Notes under the pieces: generated by a model | Databases searched by the model: none | The model's input: the letters and a program-made list of their open reading frames with translations, nothing else | Told to the model about the DNA's origin: nothing | Source of the DNA: Dermatophilaceae bacterium Soc4.6 | Lineage (GTDB): Bacteria; Actinomycetota; Actinomycetes; Actinomycetales; Dermatophilaceae | Assembly (NCBI GenBank): GCA_039889245.1 | Contig: JAZGVH010000002.1 | Location: forward strand, 3,720,001-3,784,000 | Length of the DNA stretch: 64,000 nucleotides | Direction: 5' to 3' | Position numbers and translations under genes: made by a program | Shown: in pieces, positions 7,865-17,038 of the stretch | How positions within the stretch are numbered: the first letter of the stretch is position 1 | Layout: each line of letters starts with the position of its first letter

Positions 7865-10789
7865 ATGACCGAGACCGCGAACCGCGCCGCCACCCGCAAG
7901 GGCCCCCGCGGCAAGGGCGTGCAGATCGAGCGCATCTTCACCACCGCCGGGGTGCACCCCTACGACGAGGTGACCTGGGAGAAGCGCGACGTCGTCCAGC
8001 AGAACTGGAAGACGGGCGCGACGATCTTCGAGCAGCGCGGTGTCGACTTCCCCGACTTCTGGTCGGTCAACGCCTCCACCATCGTTACCACGAAGTACTT
8101 CCGCGGCGCCGTCGGCACCCCGCAGCGCGAGACCAGTCTCAAGCAGCTCATCGACCGCGTCGTGCTCACCTACGTCAAGGCCGGCAAGAGCCACGGCTAC
8201 TTCGCCACCGACGACGACGCCGAGCTCTTCGAGCACGAGCTGACCTACGCCCTGCTCCACCAGGTCTTCTCGTTCAACTCGCCCGTCTGGTTCAACGTCG
8301 GCACCAAGAGCCCGCAGCAGGTCAGCGCCTGCTTCATCCTCTCGGTCGACGACTCGATGGACTCGATCCTCAACTGGTACCGCGAGGAGGGCAAGATCTT
8401 CCAGGGCGGCTCCGGCGCCGGCCTCAACCTCTCGCGCATCCGCTCCTCCAAGGAGCTTTTGTCCTCCGGTGGCACGGCCTCCGGCCCGGTCTCCTTCATG
8501 CGTGGCGCCGACGCGTCCGCGGGCACCATCAAGTCGGGCGGCGCGACCCGCCGCGCGGCGAAGATGGTTGTGCTCGACGTCGACCACCCCGACATCGTGG
8601 AGTTCGTCGAGACGAAGGCGCGCGAGGAGGACAAGATCCGCGCGCTGCGTGACGCCGGCTTCGACATGGACCTCGGTGGCAAGGACATCGTGTCCGTGCA
8701 GTACCAGAACGCCAACAACTCCGTGCGGGTCAACGACGAGTTCATGCGCGCAGTCGAGGCAGGCACCGACTTCGGTCTGCGCAGCCGCACCGACAACTCC
8801 GTCATCGACACCGTCGATGCCCGCACCCTCTGGGGCAAGATCGCCACGGCCGCCTGGGAGTGCGCCGACCCCGGCATGCAGTATGACGACACGATCAACG
8901 ACTGGCACACCAACCCCGAGACCGGCCGCATCACCGCGTCCAACCCCTGCTCGGAGTACATGTCGCTCGACAACTCCTCGTGCAACCTCGCCTCGCTCAA
9001 CCTCCTCAAGTTCCTGCGCGACGACGACACCTTCGACGGCGAGACCTTCCAGAAGGTCGCCGAGCTGGTCATCACCGCGATGGACATCTCGATCTGCTTC
9101 GCCGACTTCCCGACCGAGCCCATCGGCCAGACCACGCGTGACTACCGCCAGCTCGGCATCGGCTACGCCAACCTCGGCGCGCTGCTCATGGCCACCGGCC
9201 ACGGCTACGACTCGCCCGGAGGCCGCAGCCTCGCCGCCTCCATCACCTCGCTGCTGACCGGCGCCGCCTACAAGCGCTCCGCCGAGATCGCGTCGGTCGT
9301 CGGCCCGTATGCCGGGTACGCCCGCAACGAGGCCGCCCACAAGCGGGTCATGCGCAAGCACCGGTCCGCCAACGACGAGATCAAGACCTTCGACGTCATG
9401 GACCGCGACGTCCACCAGCTGGCGACCAAGGCCTGGACCGACGTCGTCGAGCTGGGTGACAAGCACGGCTACCGCAACGCCCAGGCGTCGGTGCTCGCCC
9501 CGACCGGCACCATCGGCTTCATGATGGACTGCGACACCACCGGCATCGAGCCCGACTTCTCGCTCGTGAAGTTCAAGAAGCTCGTCGGTGGCGGGTCGAT
9601 GCAGATCGTCAACCTCACCATCCCGCGTGCGCTGAAGAAGATGGGCTACACCGGCGAGACCGTCGAGGCGATCGTGGAGTACATCGCCGACAAGGGTCAC
9701 GTCATCGACGCCCCCGGCCTCAAGCGCGAGCACTACGAGGTCTTCGACACTGCGATGGGCGCCCGCTCCATCTCGGCAATGGGCCACGTCAAGATGATGG
9801 CCGCCACGCAGCCCTTCCTCTCCGGCGCGATCAGCAAGACGGTCAACCTGCCCGAGGACGCCACGGTCGACGAGATCGCCGACGTCTACTTCCAGGGCTG
9901 GAAGATGGGCCTCAAGGCGCTCGCGGTCTACCGCGACAACTGCAAGGTCGGCCAGCCCCTCTCCGACGGCGGGTCCACCGCCAAGGACAAGGCCACCGAC
10001 AAGGCTGCCGCGGCGGCCTCGGCCGGCGCCGTCAAGGTCGAGAAGGTCATCGAGTACCGCCCCGTCCGTCGTCGCCTGCCCAAGCGTCGCGGCTCGCAGA
10101 CGACGTCGTTCGCCGTCGGGGGAGCGGAGGGCTACCTCACGGCCGGCACCTACGACACCGGTGAGCTGGGGGAGATCTTCCTCAAGTTCGGCAAGCAGGG
10201 CTCGACCCTCGCCGGCGTCATGGACGCCTTCTCCATCGCCGTCAGCATCGGCCTGCAGTACGGCGTGCCGCTGGAGACCTTCGTCGAGAAGTTCACCAAC
10301 CTGCGCTTCGAGCCGGCCGGCCTCACGGACGACCCCGACGTGCGGATGGCGCAGTCGATCATGGACTACGTGTTCCGTCGCCTGGCGCTGGACTACATGG
10401 ACTTCGAGACCCGCGGCTACATGGGCATCCACACCGCTGCGGAGCGGGCCCTCCAGCTCGAGACCGGCTCCTACCAGGCCGACGACGGCGACAGCGACGA
10501 CCTCGAGGACGAGCTGGAGTCCTACTCCCAGTCCGCCCCCGTCACCAAGGCCAAGCCGGCCGAGGCGGAGTCGTCCGCGACGGTCGCCGCCGACGACGTG
10601 AAGTCGGGCGCCGGTGCGGCCTCGGCCCGGGTCGTCAGCAGCGAGATCCACTCATCCGCCGAGCTCATGGAGAAGTTCCAGGGCAAGTCGGCCGACGCCC
10701 CCATGTGCATGACCTGCGGGACGAAGATGCGCCCGGCGGGGTCCTGCTACGTGTGCGAGGGGTGCGGGAGCACCAGCGGCTGCAGCTGA
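7865..10789 (+). CDS. nrdJ: adenosylcobalamin-dependent (class II) ribonucleotide reductase
   Basis: 974 residues, the length of the large actinobacterial NrdJ form. Catalytic regions are visible: VSACFILSVDDSMDS near residue 155 (active-site cysteine region), FQGGSGAGLNLSRIRSS near 180-195, and SNPCSEYMSLDNSSCNLASLN near 358-380 with the NPCSE catalytic loop. The C-terminus has a zinc-ribbon-like cysteine cluster (CMTCGTKM, CYVCEGCGS) that probably carries reducing equivalents. The enzyme makes dNTPs from ribonucleotides with coenzyme B12 and needs no oxygen. It follows nrdR. Confidence 0.97.
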   Translation: MTETANRAATRKGPRGKGVQIERIFTTAGVHPYDEVTWEKRDVVQQNWKTGATIFEQRGVDFPDFWSVNASTIVTTKYFRGAVGTPQRETSLKQLIDRVVLTYVKAGKSHGYFATDDDAELFEHELTYALLHQVFSFNSPVWFNVGTKSPQQVSACFILSVDDSMDSILNWYREEGKIFQGGSGAGLNLSRIRSSKELLSSGGTASGPVSFMRGADASAGTIKSGGATRRAAKMVVLDVDHPDIVEFVETKAREEDKIRALRDAGFDMDLGGKDIVSVQYQNANNSVRVNDEFMRAVEAGTDFGLRSRTDNSVIDTVDARTLWGKIATAAWECADPGMQYDDTINDWHTNPETGRITASNPCSEYMSLDNSSCNLASLNLLKFLRDDDTFDGETFQKVAELVITAMDISICFADFPTEPIGQTTRDYRQLGIGYANLGALLMATGHGYDSPGGRSLAASITSLLTGAAYKRSAEIASVVGPYAGYARNEAAHKRVMRKHRSANDEIKTFDVMDRDVHQLATKAWTDVVELGDKHGYRNAQASVLAPTGTIGFMMDCDTTGIEPDFSLVKFKKLVGGGSMQIVNLTIPRALKKMGYTGETVEAIVEYIADKGHVIDAPGLKREHYEVFDTAMGARSISAMGHVKMMAATQPFLSGAISKTVNLPEDATVDEIADVYFQGWKMGLKALAVYRDNCKVGQPLSDGGSTAKDKATDKAAAAASAGAVKVEKVIEYRPVRRRLPKRRGSQTTSFAVGGAEGYLTAGTYDTGELGEIFLKFGKQGSTLAGVMDAFSIAVSIGLQYGVPLETFVEKFTNLRFEPAGLTDDPDVRMAQSIMDYVFRRLALDYMDFETRGYMGIHTAAERALQLETGSYQADDGDSDDLEDELESYSQSAPVTKAKPAEAESSATVAADDVKSGAGAASARVVSSEIHSSAELMEKFQGKSADAPMCMTCGTKMRPAGSCYVCEGCGSTSGCS

Positions 10790-10806
10790 GGGCCCGACAG
10801 TGAGGT

Positions 10807-10831
10807 GCGGGGTCTGCAGCCATGGCCCCGC
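10807..10831 (+). terminator. hairpin downstream of nrdJ
   Basis: GCGGGG (10807-10812) pairs with CCCCGC (10826-10831) across a 13-nt loop, 18 bases after the nrdJ stop, followed by a pyrimidine-rich tract. Plausible intrinsic-type terminator of nrdR-nrdJ; without a long U-run the call is tentative. Confidence 0.4.
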
Positions 10832-11026
10832 GCCTTCCCCTTGTGAGCATCCCTGGAATTCTCCAGCAACTACCACTAACTAAGGTGATATTGATGGCGC
10901 GAGTTCGCTCTCTTGAACTGGGTATTCAGAACGTAGCGGTTCACCCATCGGAGGTGGACTGTTTCCACCAGATCGTTGTGGGACCATCAGGAGAAAAGTT
11001 CGTACATCTCTCGACGTTTGGTTCAG

Positions 11027-12657
11027 CCCGGATCCACCGTCCCTGATTTCGGGGGTGTCCGCTGACATCGTCGGCCGGTGATCCCGGGCCTTGCCGGACG
11101 GTGGCGCGGTGGAGCCGCCGGTCTGTCCGGCTCTTCCACGTCGGGTCGTTCCTCGGGGGCCAGGTGGCCGGATGGTCAGGTAGCGGTAGCGGTGGCGGTG
11201 GCCCAGAGGTTGTCCCATGCATTCGCCCAGGGCCAGTTCGTCGGTAGGTGCAGCATTAACCGTCGGGCCGAGGACGCGACCCTGCCCGGGACCGCGACCA
11301 GGTGGGTGCGCAGGGTGGCCCACCTCGCTTTAGCGTGGCGGGTCGAGGCGGCGACTCCCGCGGCGCGCAGGAGGTTGAACGCGAGGCAGGCCAGGGCGAG
11401 CCACGCTGCGTTGGCGTCGAACTTGCCTGACGGTGCGTGGGCCATGGCCCCGCTCTTGAGCTCGGCGATGACCTGCTCCACGATCGCGTGGTCCCGGTGG
11501 GTCTCGTCCGCGGCGATCGCGGTCAGGGTGGAGTTGGTGACGAACCCGTGATGACGCCAGCTGGCGAACAGCTCGTCTTGACCCGCAGCGACGGCGACCT
11601 TGTTGAGCCGCTGCACGCGGCGGACCACGAGTCGGCAGGGGACCTGCTGGTCCTTGCGGGCGGACGTGAACGCGATGAACTCGGTTTCGGCGACCTGCGC
11701 TTCGGAGATCCACCGCTGCTCGTCGTCGTCCCAGATCGCCCGGGGGTACTTGATCGTGGTCCACGCATCCTCGGGGATGGCGCCGATCGCCCGCACCACA
11801 GCAGGATTCATCCGCACGGTGACCGAGAACCAGGCCTTGGCCTTGAGGGCGGCGGTGACCAGGTCGCGGCGGTAGTACCCGGAGTCAGCCCGGACCATCA
11901 CCTGCCCGCACGCCCCCGCGCGGCGGGCGGTGGCGACGGCGTCCCCGACCAGCTTCGCGCCGCCCTGCCCGGAGATCGTGTTGCCCTTGCGCAGCCGGCA
12001 CGCTGCGATGACCGGTGCGCAGGTCGGCGACGACAGCACGGCCAGCTGCGCGTTCAGCCCCTTGACGCCGGAGTACCCGTACGCGACGCCCTGCTTCTTG
12101 TACCCGTGGACCTCGCGGATCGTGTCGTCGATGTCGACGAACGCCATCGCGTCGGTCCCGGCCAGGAGCCGCGGGACCACACCCGCGAGCCCGGCCAGGA
12201 CCTGGGAGGAGATCGCGTCGAGCTGCCGGACGTGTCCGAACGTGAAGGTGCGTAGGAACGTCCCGACCGTCGAGGGGGCCCGCACCCCGGTCACGACCTT
12301 GCTCATGCCGCCGTGGCGCAGCACGTCGAGGTCGTCGATGCTGTCGGCGCCGGCGATCATCCCCGCGACCACGCACCCGGCCTTGACCGCCGCGTTGGGC
12401 GACGACACGGTCAACCGCTGCGTCAGCAGGCGCTGCAGCCCGGCGCGTTCGGCCAACCGCATCACCGGGACCAAACCCGCCACACCGATCAGGTTGGGGT
12501 CATCGAAAACTGCGTCGATCGTGTGGAATGCTTGCATCTGTCGGATGCCCCTTCGGAGCCGGTGATCTTGGACCTTCGCAAGCCCAATTCTCCTGCACCA
12601 CAGGGGCATTCGCGTGTCACGACCCGCCGTTACCGCTCACACGTCGGTGGATCCGGG
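11027..12657 (-). mobile_element. IS1380-family insertion sequence, copy 1
   Basis: 1631 bp with ends CCCGGATCCACCG and its complement as terminal inverted repeats. A perfect 5-bp target duplication TTCAG flanks it (11022-11026 and 12658-12662). The transposase reads on the minus strand. The encoded protein is identical to that of copy 2 at 14157-15787, and the element length is the same. The intact duplication and in-frame repair of the interrupted gene show a simple insertion without rearrangement. Confidence 0.93.
11176..12537 (-). CDS. IS1380-family transposase (copy 1)
   Basis: 453 residues from the ATG at 12537 (MQAFHTIDAVF); a GTG-type extension to 12609 is open but adds unconserved residues. 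DDE-type catalytic acids are visible: FVDIDDTIREVHG near 140, RADSGYYRRD near 225, and the glutamate in HAIVEQVIAELKSG near 380. It cuts and pastes the element. Complete, with no frameshift, so potentially active. Confidence 0.92.
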   Translation of the reverse strand: MQAFHTIDAVFDDPNLIGVAGLVPVMRLAERAGLQRLLTQRLTVSSPNAAVKAGCVVAGMIAGADSIDDLDVLRHGGMSKVVTGVRAPSTVGTFLRTFTFGHVRQLDAISSQVLAGLAGVVPRLLAGTDAMAFVDIDDTIREVHGYKKQGVAYGYSGVKGLNAQLAVLSSPTCAPVIAACRLRKGNTISGQGGAKLVGDAVATARRAGACGQVMVRADSGYYRRDLVTAALKAKAWFSVTVRMNPAVVRAIGAIPEDAWTTIKYPRAIWDDDEQRWISEAQVAETEFIAFTSARKDQQVPCRLVVRRVQRLNKVAVAAGQDELFASWRHHGFVTNSTLTAIAADETHRDHAIVEQVIAELKSGAMAHAPSGKFDANAAWLALACLAFNLLRAAGVAASTRHAKARWATLRTHLVAVPGRVASSARRLMLHLPTNWPWANAWDNLWATATATAT

Positions 12658-12931
12658 TTCAGATCAGCGCGACAGTAAGCCCAAAAGTAGCCAGTCCCTG
12701 CAGGTTGATCAAGCGATGGCTCGGAAGTTATCAGACGTACTGCGAGAGGCATTCCCAGACCTTTAGGCAGTACCAGAACCTTCTCGCGTGTTTCGCGGTA
12801 CCTGACGCCCAGCTGTCACCCCTATCGGTCATAAGTACCAAGCCCCTCAACGTGCCGGATCAAAAGGACGATGATTTTTATCGCCCCGACGAATGCCCGC
12901 CCCACGGAGAGAACTCGCACCACGTGAAACG

Positions 12932-14200
12932 CTACAACTCCTCCCGCCATCCGCTGTTAAGTGCCTTAACGTAGATCGCCAGAAGTTCTCGAGCGGCGTC
13001 GCGCTCAAACCAGCCGCGCCGCATGGGGATGACCTCGCGAAGGCGGCGGTCATCCGCGCTGCTTAGTTGTGACTGCCCGCTGAGGAAGGTTCTGATCTTG
13101 CGCCACGTGCCCTCCTCGATCTCCTCAAGGTGCATCATCTCGGGGACATCATGGGGGAAGCGCGAGTTGACCGTGACCGTCCTCTCGCCGACGGCATTCA
13201 AGGTGATGGGGATGCACTCGCGGACGAAGCCGGAGCTCAACTCATGGGGCGTCTCCGCGAGCCGCTTCCATGCGGAGTCACGCTTTGCCCATTCGGTGAC
13301 GTTCACGACGAGCCGGTCGTCGCTAGTGAGGACGTCGAGTGCTAGGCGTGCGACGGTGACCGCCTCTGCCAGCATGGCCTCGCCCACACATTGATTGTCC
13401 CATATTCGCAGTAGGTCGAACCCTGACACCCGTGCGTCCCTCGACATTTCCAGTGACAGTTTAGCCATCGCGTAGGCGGTTAGGTTCGCGAGGTAGCCGG
13501 CTTCGTACCAGTCGGCCTTGGAGATCGCCGTTCGGATGGAGTTGAAAAGGATGGTCTTGGCGACGAGCCGTCGGAAGTAGTTCTCGTTGAAGGCCTCGGG
13601 CTGCTTGGAGTACTGCTCGGAGACCAACGCGGCAAACGCCTTGAAGTTCTTCTGGGCCCCGCCACTAACTAGGTGGGGCTGCCTCTCCCATGCCACGACG
13701 TACTTCGCCGCGTCGACCTTGGTGATGACCTGTGCCCGGGGGAACTCGGCTTCGAATTTCTTCTGCTCAGAAGTGGACCGTCGGTTGCGATCGTTGAGGT
13801 ACTGCCCGCGGGTCCTTTCGTAGTACCACTTGGTCTGGAAGCTCACTCCTGATCTCGTTGGGACTAGCACACGCTTCGAGAGCTCCTCCATCCGCACGTG
13901 GAACGGGCTGTTGGAGAAGAAGTCGTCCTCTCTCACGGCATTCTGACTGTTGGCGTATCGGCTGATCAGGGGTACCATCGCCACGGCATCGTCCACCGTG
14001 ACCACGACCAGCTTCATCTGCACGAAGACGTCGGCCAGGTCGGCGTCACGACCTCCCTGTGTGGCATAGAAGAGCGACGCGGTTGTCTGGCCCCCGTTGA
14101 CGATCTGGAGGTCAGTGATGCCGGTGATCATCCCGCCCGAGTACTCCACTCCTGAGCCCGGATCCACCGACGTGTGAGCGGTAACGGCGGGTCGTGACAC
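12932..14200 (-). pseudogene. AIPR-family (abortive infection) gene, 5' part replaced by IS end
   Basis: About 408 residues of an AIPR protein remain, from just after its N-terminal third, with the family hallmark DLQIVNGGQTTASLFYAT at about residues 32-50 of the open frame. The first 15 residues of that frame (MSRPAVTAHTSVDPG) are encoded by the end of IS copy 2, which supplies an in-frame GTG at 14200. AIPR proteins are linked to phage resistance. Roughly the first 200 or more residues are missing and do not reappear beyond the element, so the gene is decapitated rather than simply interrupted. Base composition is lower in GC than the chromosomal background. Confidence 0.85.
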
Positions 14201-15787
14201 GCGAATGCCCCTGTGGTGCAGGAGAATTGGGCTTGCGAAGGTCCAAGATCACCGGCTCCGAAGGGGCATCCGACAGATGCAAGCATTCCACACGATCGAC
14301 GCAGTTTTCGATGACCCCAACCTGATCGGTGTGGCGGGTTTGGTCCCGGTGATGCGGTTGGCCGAACGCGCCGGGCTGCAGCGCCTGCTGACGCAGCGGT
14401 TGACCGTGTCGTCGCCCAACGCGGCGGTCAAGGCCGGGTGCGTGGTCGCGGGGATGATCGCCGGCGCCGACAGCATCGACGACCTCGACGTGCTGCGCCA
14501 CGGCGGCATGAGCAAGGTCGTGACCGGGGTGCGGGCCCCCTCGACGGTCGGGACGTTCCTACGCACCTTCACGTTCGGACACGTCCGGCAGCTCGACGCG
14601 ATCTCCTCCCAGGTCCTGGCCGGGCTCGCGGGTGTGGTCCCGCGGCTCCTGGCCGGGACCGACGCGATGGCGTTCGTCGACATCGACGACACGATCCGCG
14701 AGGTCCACGGGTACAAGAAGCAGGGCGTCGCGTACGGGTACTCCGGCGTCAAGGGGCTGAACGCGCAGCTGGCCGTGCTGTCGTCGCCGACCTGCGCACC
14801 GGTCATCGCAGCGTGCCGGCTGCGCAAGGGCAACACGATCTCCGGGCAGGGCGGCGCGAAGCTGGTCGGGGACGCCGTCGCCACCGCCCGCCGCGCGGGG
14901 GCGTGCGGGCAGGTGATGGTCCGGGCTGACTCCGGGTACTACCGCCGCGACCTGGTCACCGCCGCCCTCAAGGCCAAGGCCTGGTTCTCGGTCACCGTGC
15001 GGATGAATCCTGCTGTGGTGCGGGCGATCGGCGCCATCCCCGAGGATGCGTGGACCACGATCAAGTACCCCCGGGCGATCTGGGACGACGACGAGCAGCG
15101 GTGGATCTCCGAAGCGCAGGTCGCCGAAACCGAGTTCATCGCGTTCACGTCCGCCCGCAAGGACCAGCAGGTCCCCTGCCGACTCGTGGTCCGCCGCGTG
15201 CAGCGGCTCAACAAGGTCGCCGTCGCTGCGGGTCAAGACGAGCTGTTCGCCAGCTGGCGTCATCACGGGTTCGTCACCAACTCCACCCTGACCGCGATCG
15301 CCGCGGACGAGACCCACCGGGACCACGCGATCGTGGAGCAGGTCATCGCCGAGCTCAAGAGCGGGGCCATGGCCCACGCACCGTCAGGCAAGTTCGACGC
15401 CAACGCAGCGTGGCTCGCCCTGGCCTGCCTCGCGTTCAACCTCCTGCGCGCCGCGGGAGTCGCCGCCTCGACCCGCCACGCTAAAGCGAGGTGGGCCACC
15501 CTGCGCACCCACCTGGTCGCGGTCCCGGGCAGGGTCGCGTCCTCGGCCCGACGGTTAATGCTGCACCTACCGACGAACTGGCCCTGGGCGAATGCATGGG
15601 ACAACCTCTGGGCCACCGCCACCGCTACCGCTACCTGACCATCCGGCCACCTGGCCCCCGAGGAACGACCCGACGTGGAAGAGCCGGACAGACCGGCGGC
15701 TCCACCGCGCCACCGTCCGGCAAGGCCCGGGATCACCGGCCGACGATGTCAGCGGACACCCCCGAAATCAGGGACGGTGGATCCGGG
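14157..15787 (+). mobile_element. IS1380-family insertion sequence, copy 2
   Basis: 1631 bp, with the same ends and transposase as copy 1, in opposite orientation. Its flanks do not match perfectly: CTGAG on the left (14152-14156) and CTGAA on the right (15788-15792). Together with the missing front of the AIPR gene this suggests the element is a hybrid left by recombination or by an adjacent deletion, not a fresh insertion. Confidence 0.92.
14277..15638 (+). CDS. IS1380-family transposase (copy 2)
   Basis: 453 residues, identical in protein sequence to the copy at 11176-12537, including all catalytic acids. Complete and potentially active. Start chosen at the ATG giving MQAFHTIDAVF; a longer open frame to 14205 exists. 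Two identical copies in inverted orientation about 1.5 kb apart can recombine and invert the AIPR segment between them. Confidence 0.92.
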   Translation: MQAFHTIDAVFDDPNLIGVAGLVPVMRLAERAGLQRLLTQRLTVSSPNAAVKAGCVVAGMIAGADSIDDLDVLRHGGMSKVVTGVRAPSTVGTFLRTFTFGHVRQLDAISSQVLAGLAGVVPRLLAGTDAMAFVDIDDTIREVHGYKKQGVAYGYSGVKGLNAQLAVLSSPTCAPVIAACRLRKGNTISGQGGAKLVGDAVATARRAGACGQVMVRADSGYYRRDLVTAALKAKAWFSVTVRMNPAVVRAIGAIPEDAWTTIKYPRAIWDDDEQRWISEAQVAETEFIAFTSARKDQQVPCRLVVRRVQRLNKVAVAAGQDELFASWRHHGFVTNSTLTAIAADETHRDHAIVEQVIAELKSGAMAHAPSGKFDANAAWLALACLAFNLLRAAGVAASTRHAKARWATLRTHLVAVPGRVASSARRLMLHLPTNWPWANAWDNLWATATATAT

Positions 15788-15889
15788 CTGAAGGGCGAGG
15801 GTGCTGTGTCAGTTGTCAGGAGTGGCTCAACCGTGGTCAGGACGCCCTTGGTGCGTCGAGTCGGCCGTCTGCAGGCCCATCTCTCAGGT

Positions 15890-15904
15890 GTCTCAGACTG
15901 AGAC
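15890..15904. promoter_or_regulatory. 7+1+7 palindrome upstream of the amidohydrolase operon
   Basis: GTCTCAGACTGAGAC is a perfect palindrome around a single A, about 85 bp before the amidohydrolase start. It is a candidate site for the MimR/AcoR-type regulator encoded at the far end of the cluster (19916-21418), since such regulators bind dyads with similar outer half-sites. Assignment is inference; the dyad itself is certain. Confidence 0.55.
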
Positions 15905-15988
15905 GAGCGGCCCCTGCCACGGCCGGTTGCGGCTCCATACGGTGAGTGGTGTCCGCGACGACGGCGTCGCGAGTGGAGGAGACACCGC

Positions 15989-17035
15989 ATGTACAGCAAG
16001 GACGGCGAGAGCTACTACATCGTGGACGCGCACATCGCGCTCTGGGATGCCCGGCCGGAGAACCAGCTCAACATCCACGGCAAGCAGTTCATCGACTGCT
16101 TCTACGACTACCACCGCAACCTCAGCCCCGAGTCCGAGGTCTGGTCCTACGAGGACTACCTCTACCAGGGTGGGGAGCGGCTGAAGAAGGACCTCTTCGA
16201 GGACGGCTACGTCGACCACGCGATCTTCCAGCCGGCCCACCTCGGCGAGTTCTACAAGACCGGCTTCGGCCAGACCGACGAGGCCTACCAGCTGGCCAAG
16301 GCCAACCCCACCAAGCTGACCTACAACCACCACTTCGACCCGCGAAACGGCGAGGCCGGCCTCGACCAGCTGCGGGCCGACCACGAGGCGATGGGGTTCA
16401 AGGGGGTCAAGCTCTACACCGCGGAGTGGCACGGCGACTCACGCGGGTGGAAGCTCACCGACCCGTGGTCCTACCGCTACTTCGAGGTCTGCCGCGAGCT
16501 CGGCATCACCAACATCCACGTCCACAAGGGCCCGACGATCCGCCCGCTCGACCGCGACGCCTTCGACGTCGCCGACATCGACGGGGCGGCCAGCGACTTC
16601 ACCGACCTCAACTTCATCGTCGAGCACGTCGGCCTGCCGCGCCTGGAGGACTTCTGCTGGATCGCCACGCAGGAGCCCAACGTCTACGGCGGGCTCGCGG
16701 TCGCGATGCCCTTCATGCACACCCGCCCGAAGTACTTCGGCCAGATCCTCGGCGAGCTCCTCTACTGGATCGGGGAGGACCGCATCTTCTTCTCCAGCGA
16801 CTACGCCATCTGGACGCCCAAGTGGCTGGTCGAGCAGTTCGTCGACTTCCAGATCCCCGCCGAGCTGACGGAGTACGCCCCCATCACGACCAACCAGAAG
16901 AAGAAGATCCTCGGGCTCAACGCGGCCAAGATGTACGGCCTCGAGGTGCCGGCCGAGCTGCAGCTGCCCGACGCCAACGAGACAGAGACCGGCCCGCGCG
17001 AGGCGCAGGCCGACGCCCAGCTTGTGAACGCCTGA
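15989..17035 (+). CDS. amidohydrolase-family protein of the propane-monooxygenase-type cluster
   Basis: 348 residues with a TIM-barrel metal-hydrolase layout: IVDAHIALWDARPENQ at the N-terminus, TYNHHFDPRNG near 110, NIHVHKGPT near 175, FIVEHVGLP near 210 and IFFSSDYAIWTP near 265 (metal ligands H, H, H, H, D). This type lies immediately downstream of prmABCD/mimABCD in Rhodococcus, Gordonia and mycobacteria, where it is needed for an active monooxygenase, possibly in assembly rather than catalysis. GTGGAGGAG precedes the ATG. Here no monooxygenase gene is upstream; an IS lies 200 bp away. Confidence 0.85.
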   Translation: MYSKDGESYYIVDAHIALWDARPENQLNIHGKQFIDCFYDYHRNLSPESEVWSYEDYLYQGGERLKKDLFEDGYVDHAIFQPAHLGEFYKTGFGQTDEAYQLAKANPTKLTYNHHFDPRNGEAGLDQLRADHEAMGFKGVKLYTAEWHGDSRGWKLTDPWSYRYFEVCRELGITNIHVHKGPTIRPLDRDAFDVADIDGAASDFTDLNFIVEHVGLPRLEDFCWIATQEPNVYGGLAVAMPFMHTRPKYFGQILGELLYWIGEDRIFFSSDYAIWTPKWLVEQFVDFQIPAELTEYAPITTNQKKKILGLNAAKMYGLEVPAELQLPDANETETGPREAQADAQLVNA

Positions 17036-17038
17036 GCG

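Larger units (their letters stand above)
10894..12766 (+). pseudogene. 78-aa conserved actinobacterial protein gene split by an IS1380-type element
   Basis: The left part is 10894-11026 (ATG with weak AAGG upstream) and the right part 12663-12766. Removing the element together with one TTCAG copy joins the halves in frame into a 78-residue protein (237 nt including TAG) starting MARVRSLELGIQ and ending SDVLREAFPDL. It belongs to a short conserved family often labelled, without good reason, methionyl-tRNA formyltransferase and found in actinobacterial defence and mobile regions. Base composition is clearly less GC-rich than nrdJ next door. The split leaves only the first 44 residues readable before the element. 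Confidence 0.85.

Noticed and set aside
7850-10651. A 933-codon minus-strand frame opposite nrdJ
   Set aside because: Shadow of nrdJ; low-complexity R/G/V/D/L-rich composition and no family features.
11022-15792. Composite transposon formed by the two IS1380 copies
   Set aside because: Copy 1 has its own perfect 5-bp duplication, and the outer flanks differ from one another as direct repeats, so the segment between did not move as a unit.
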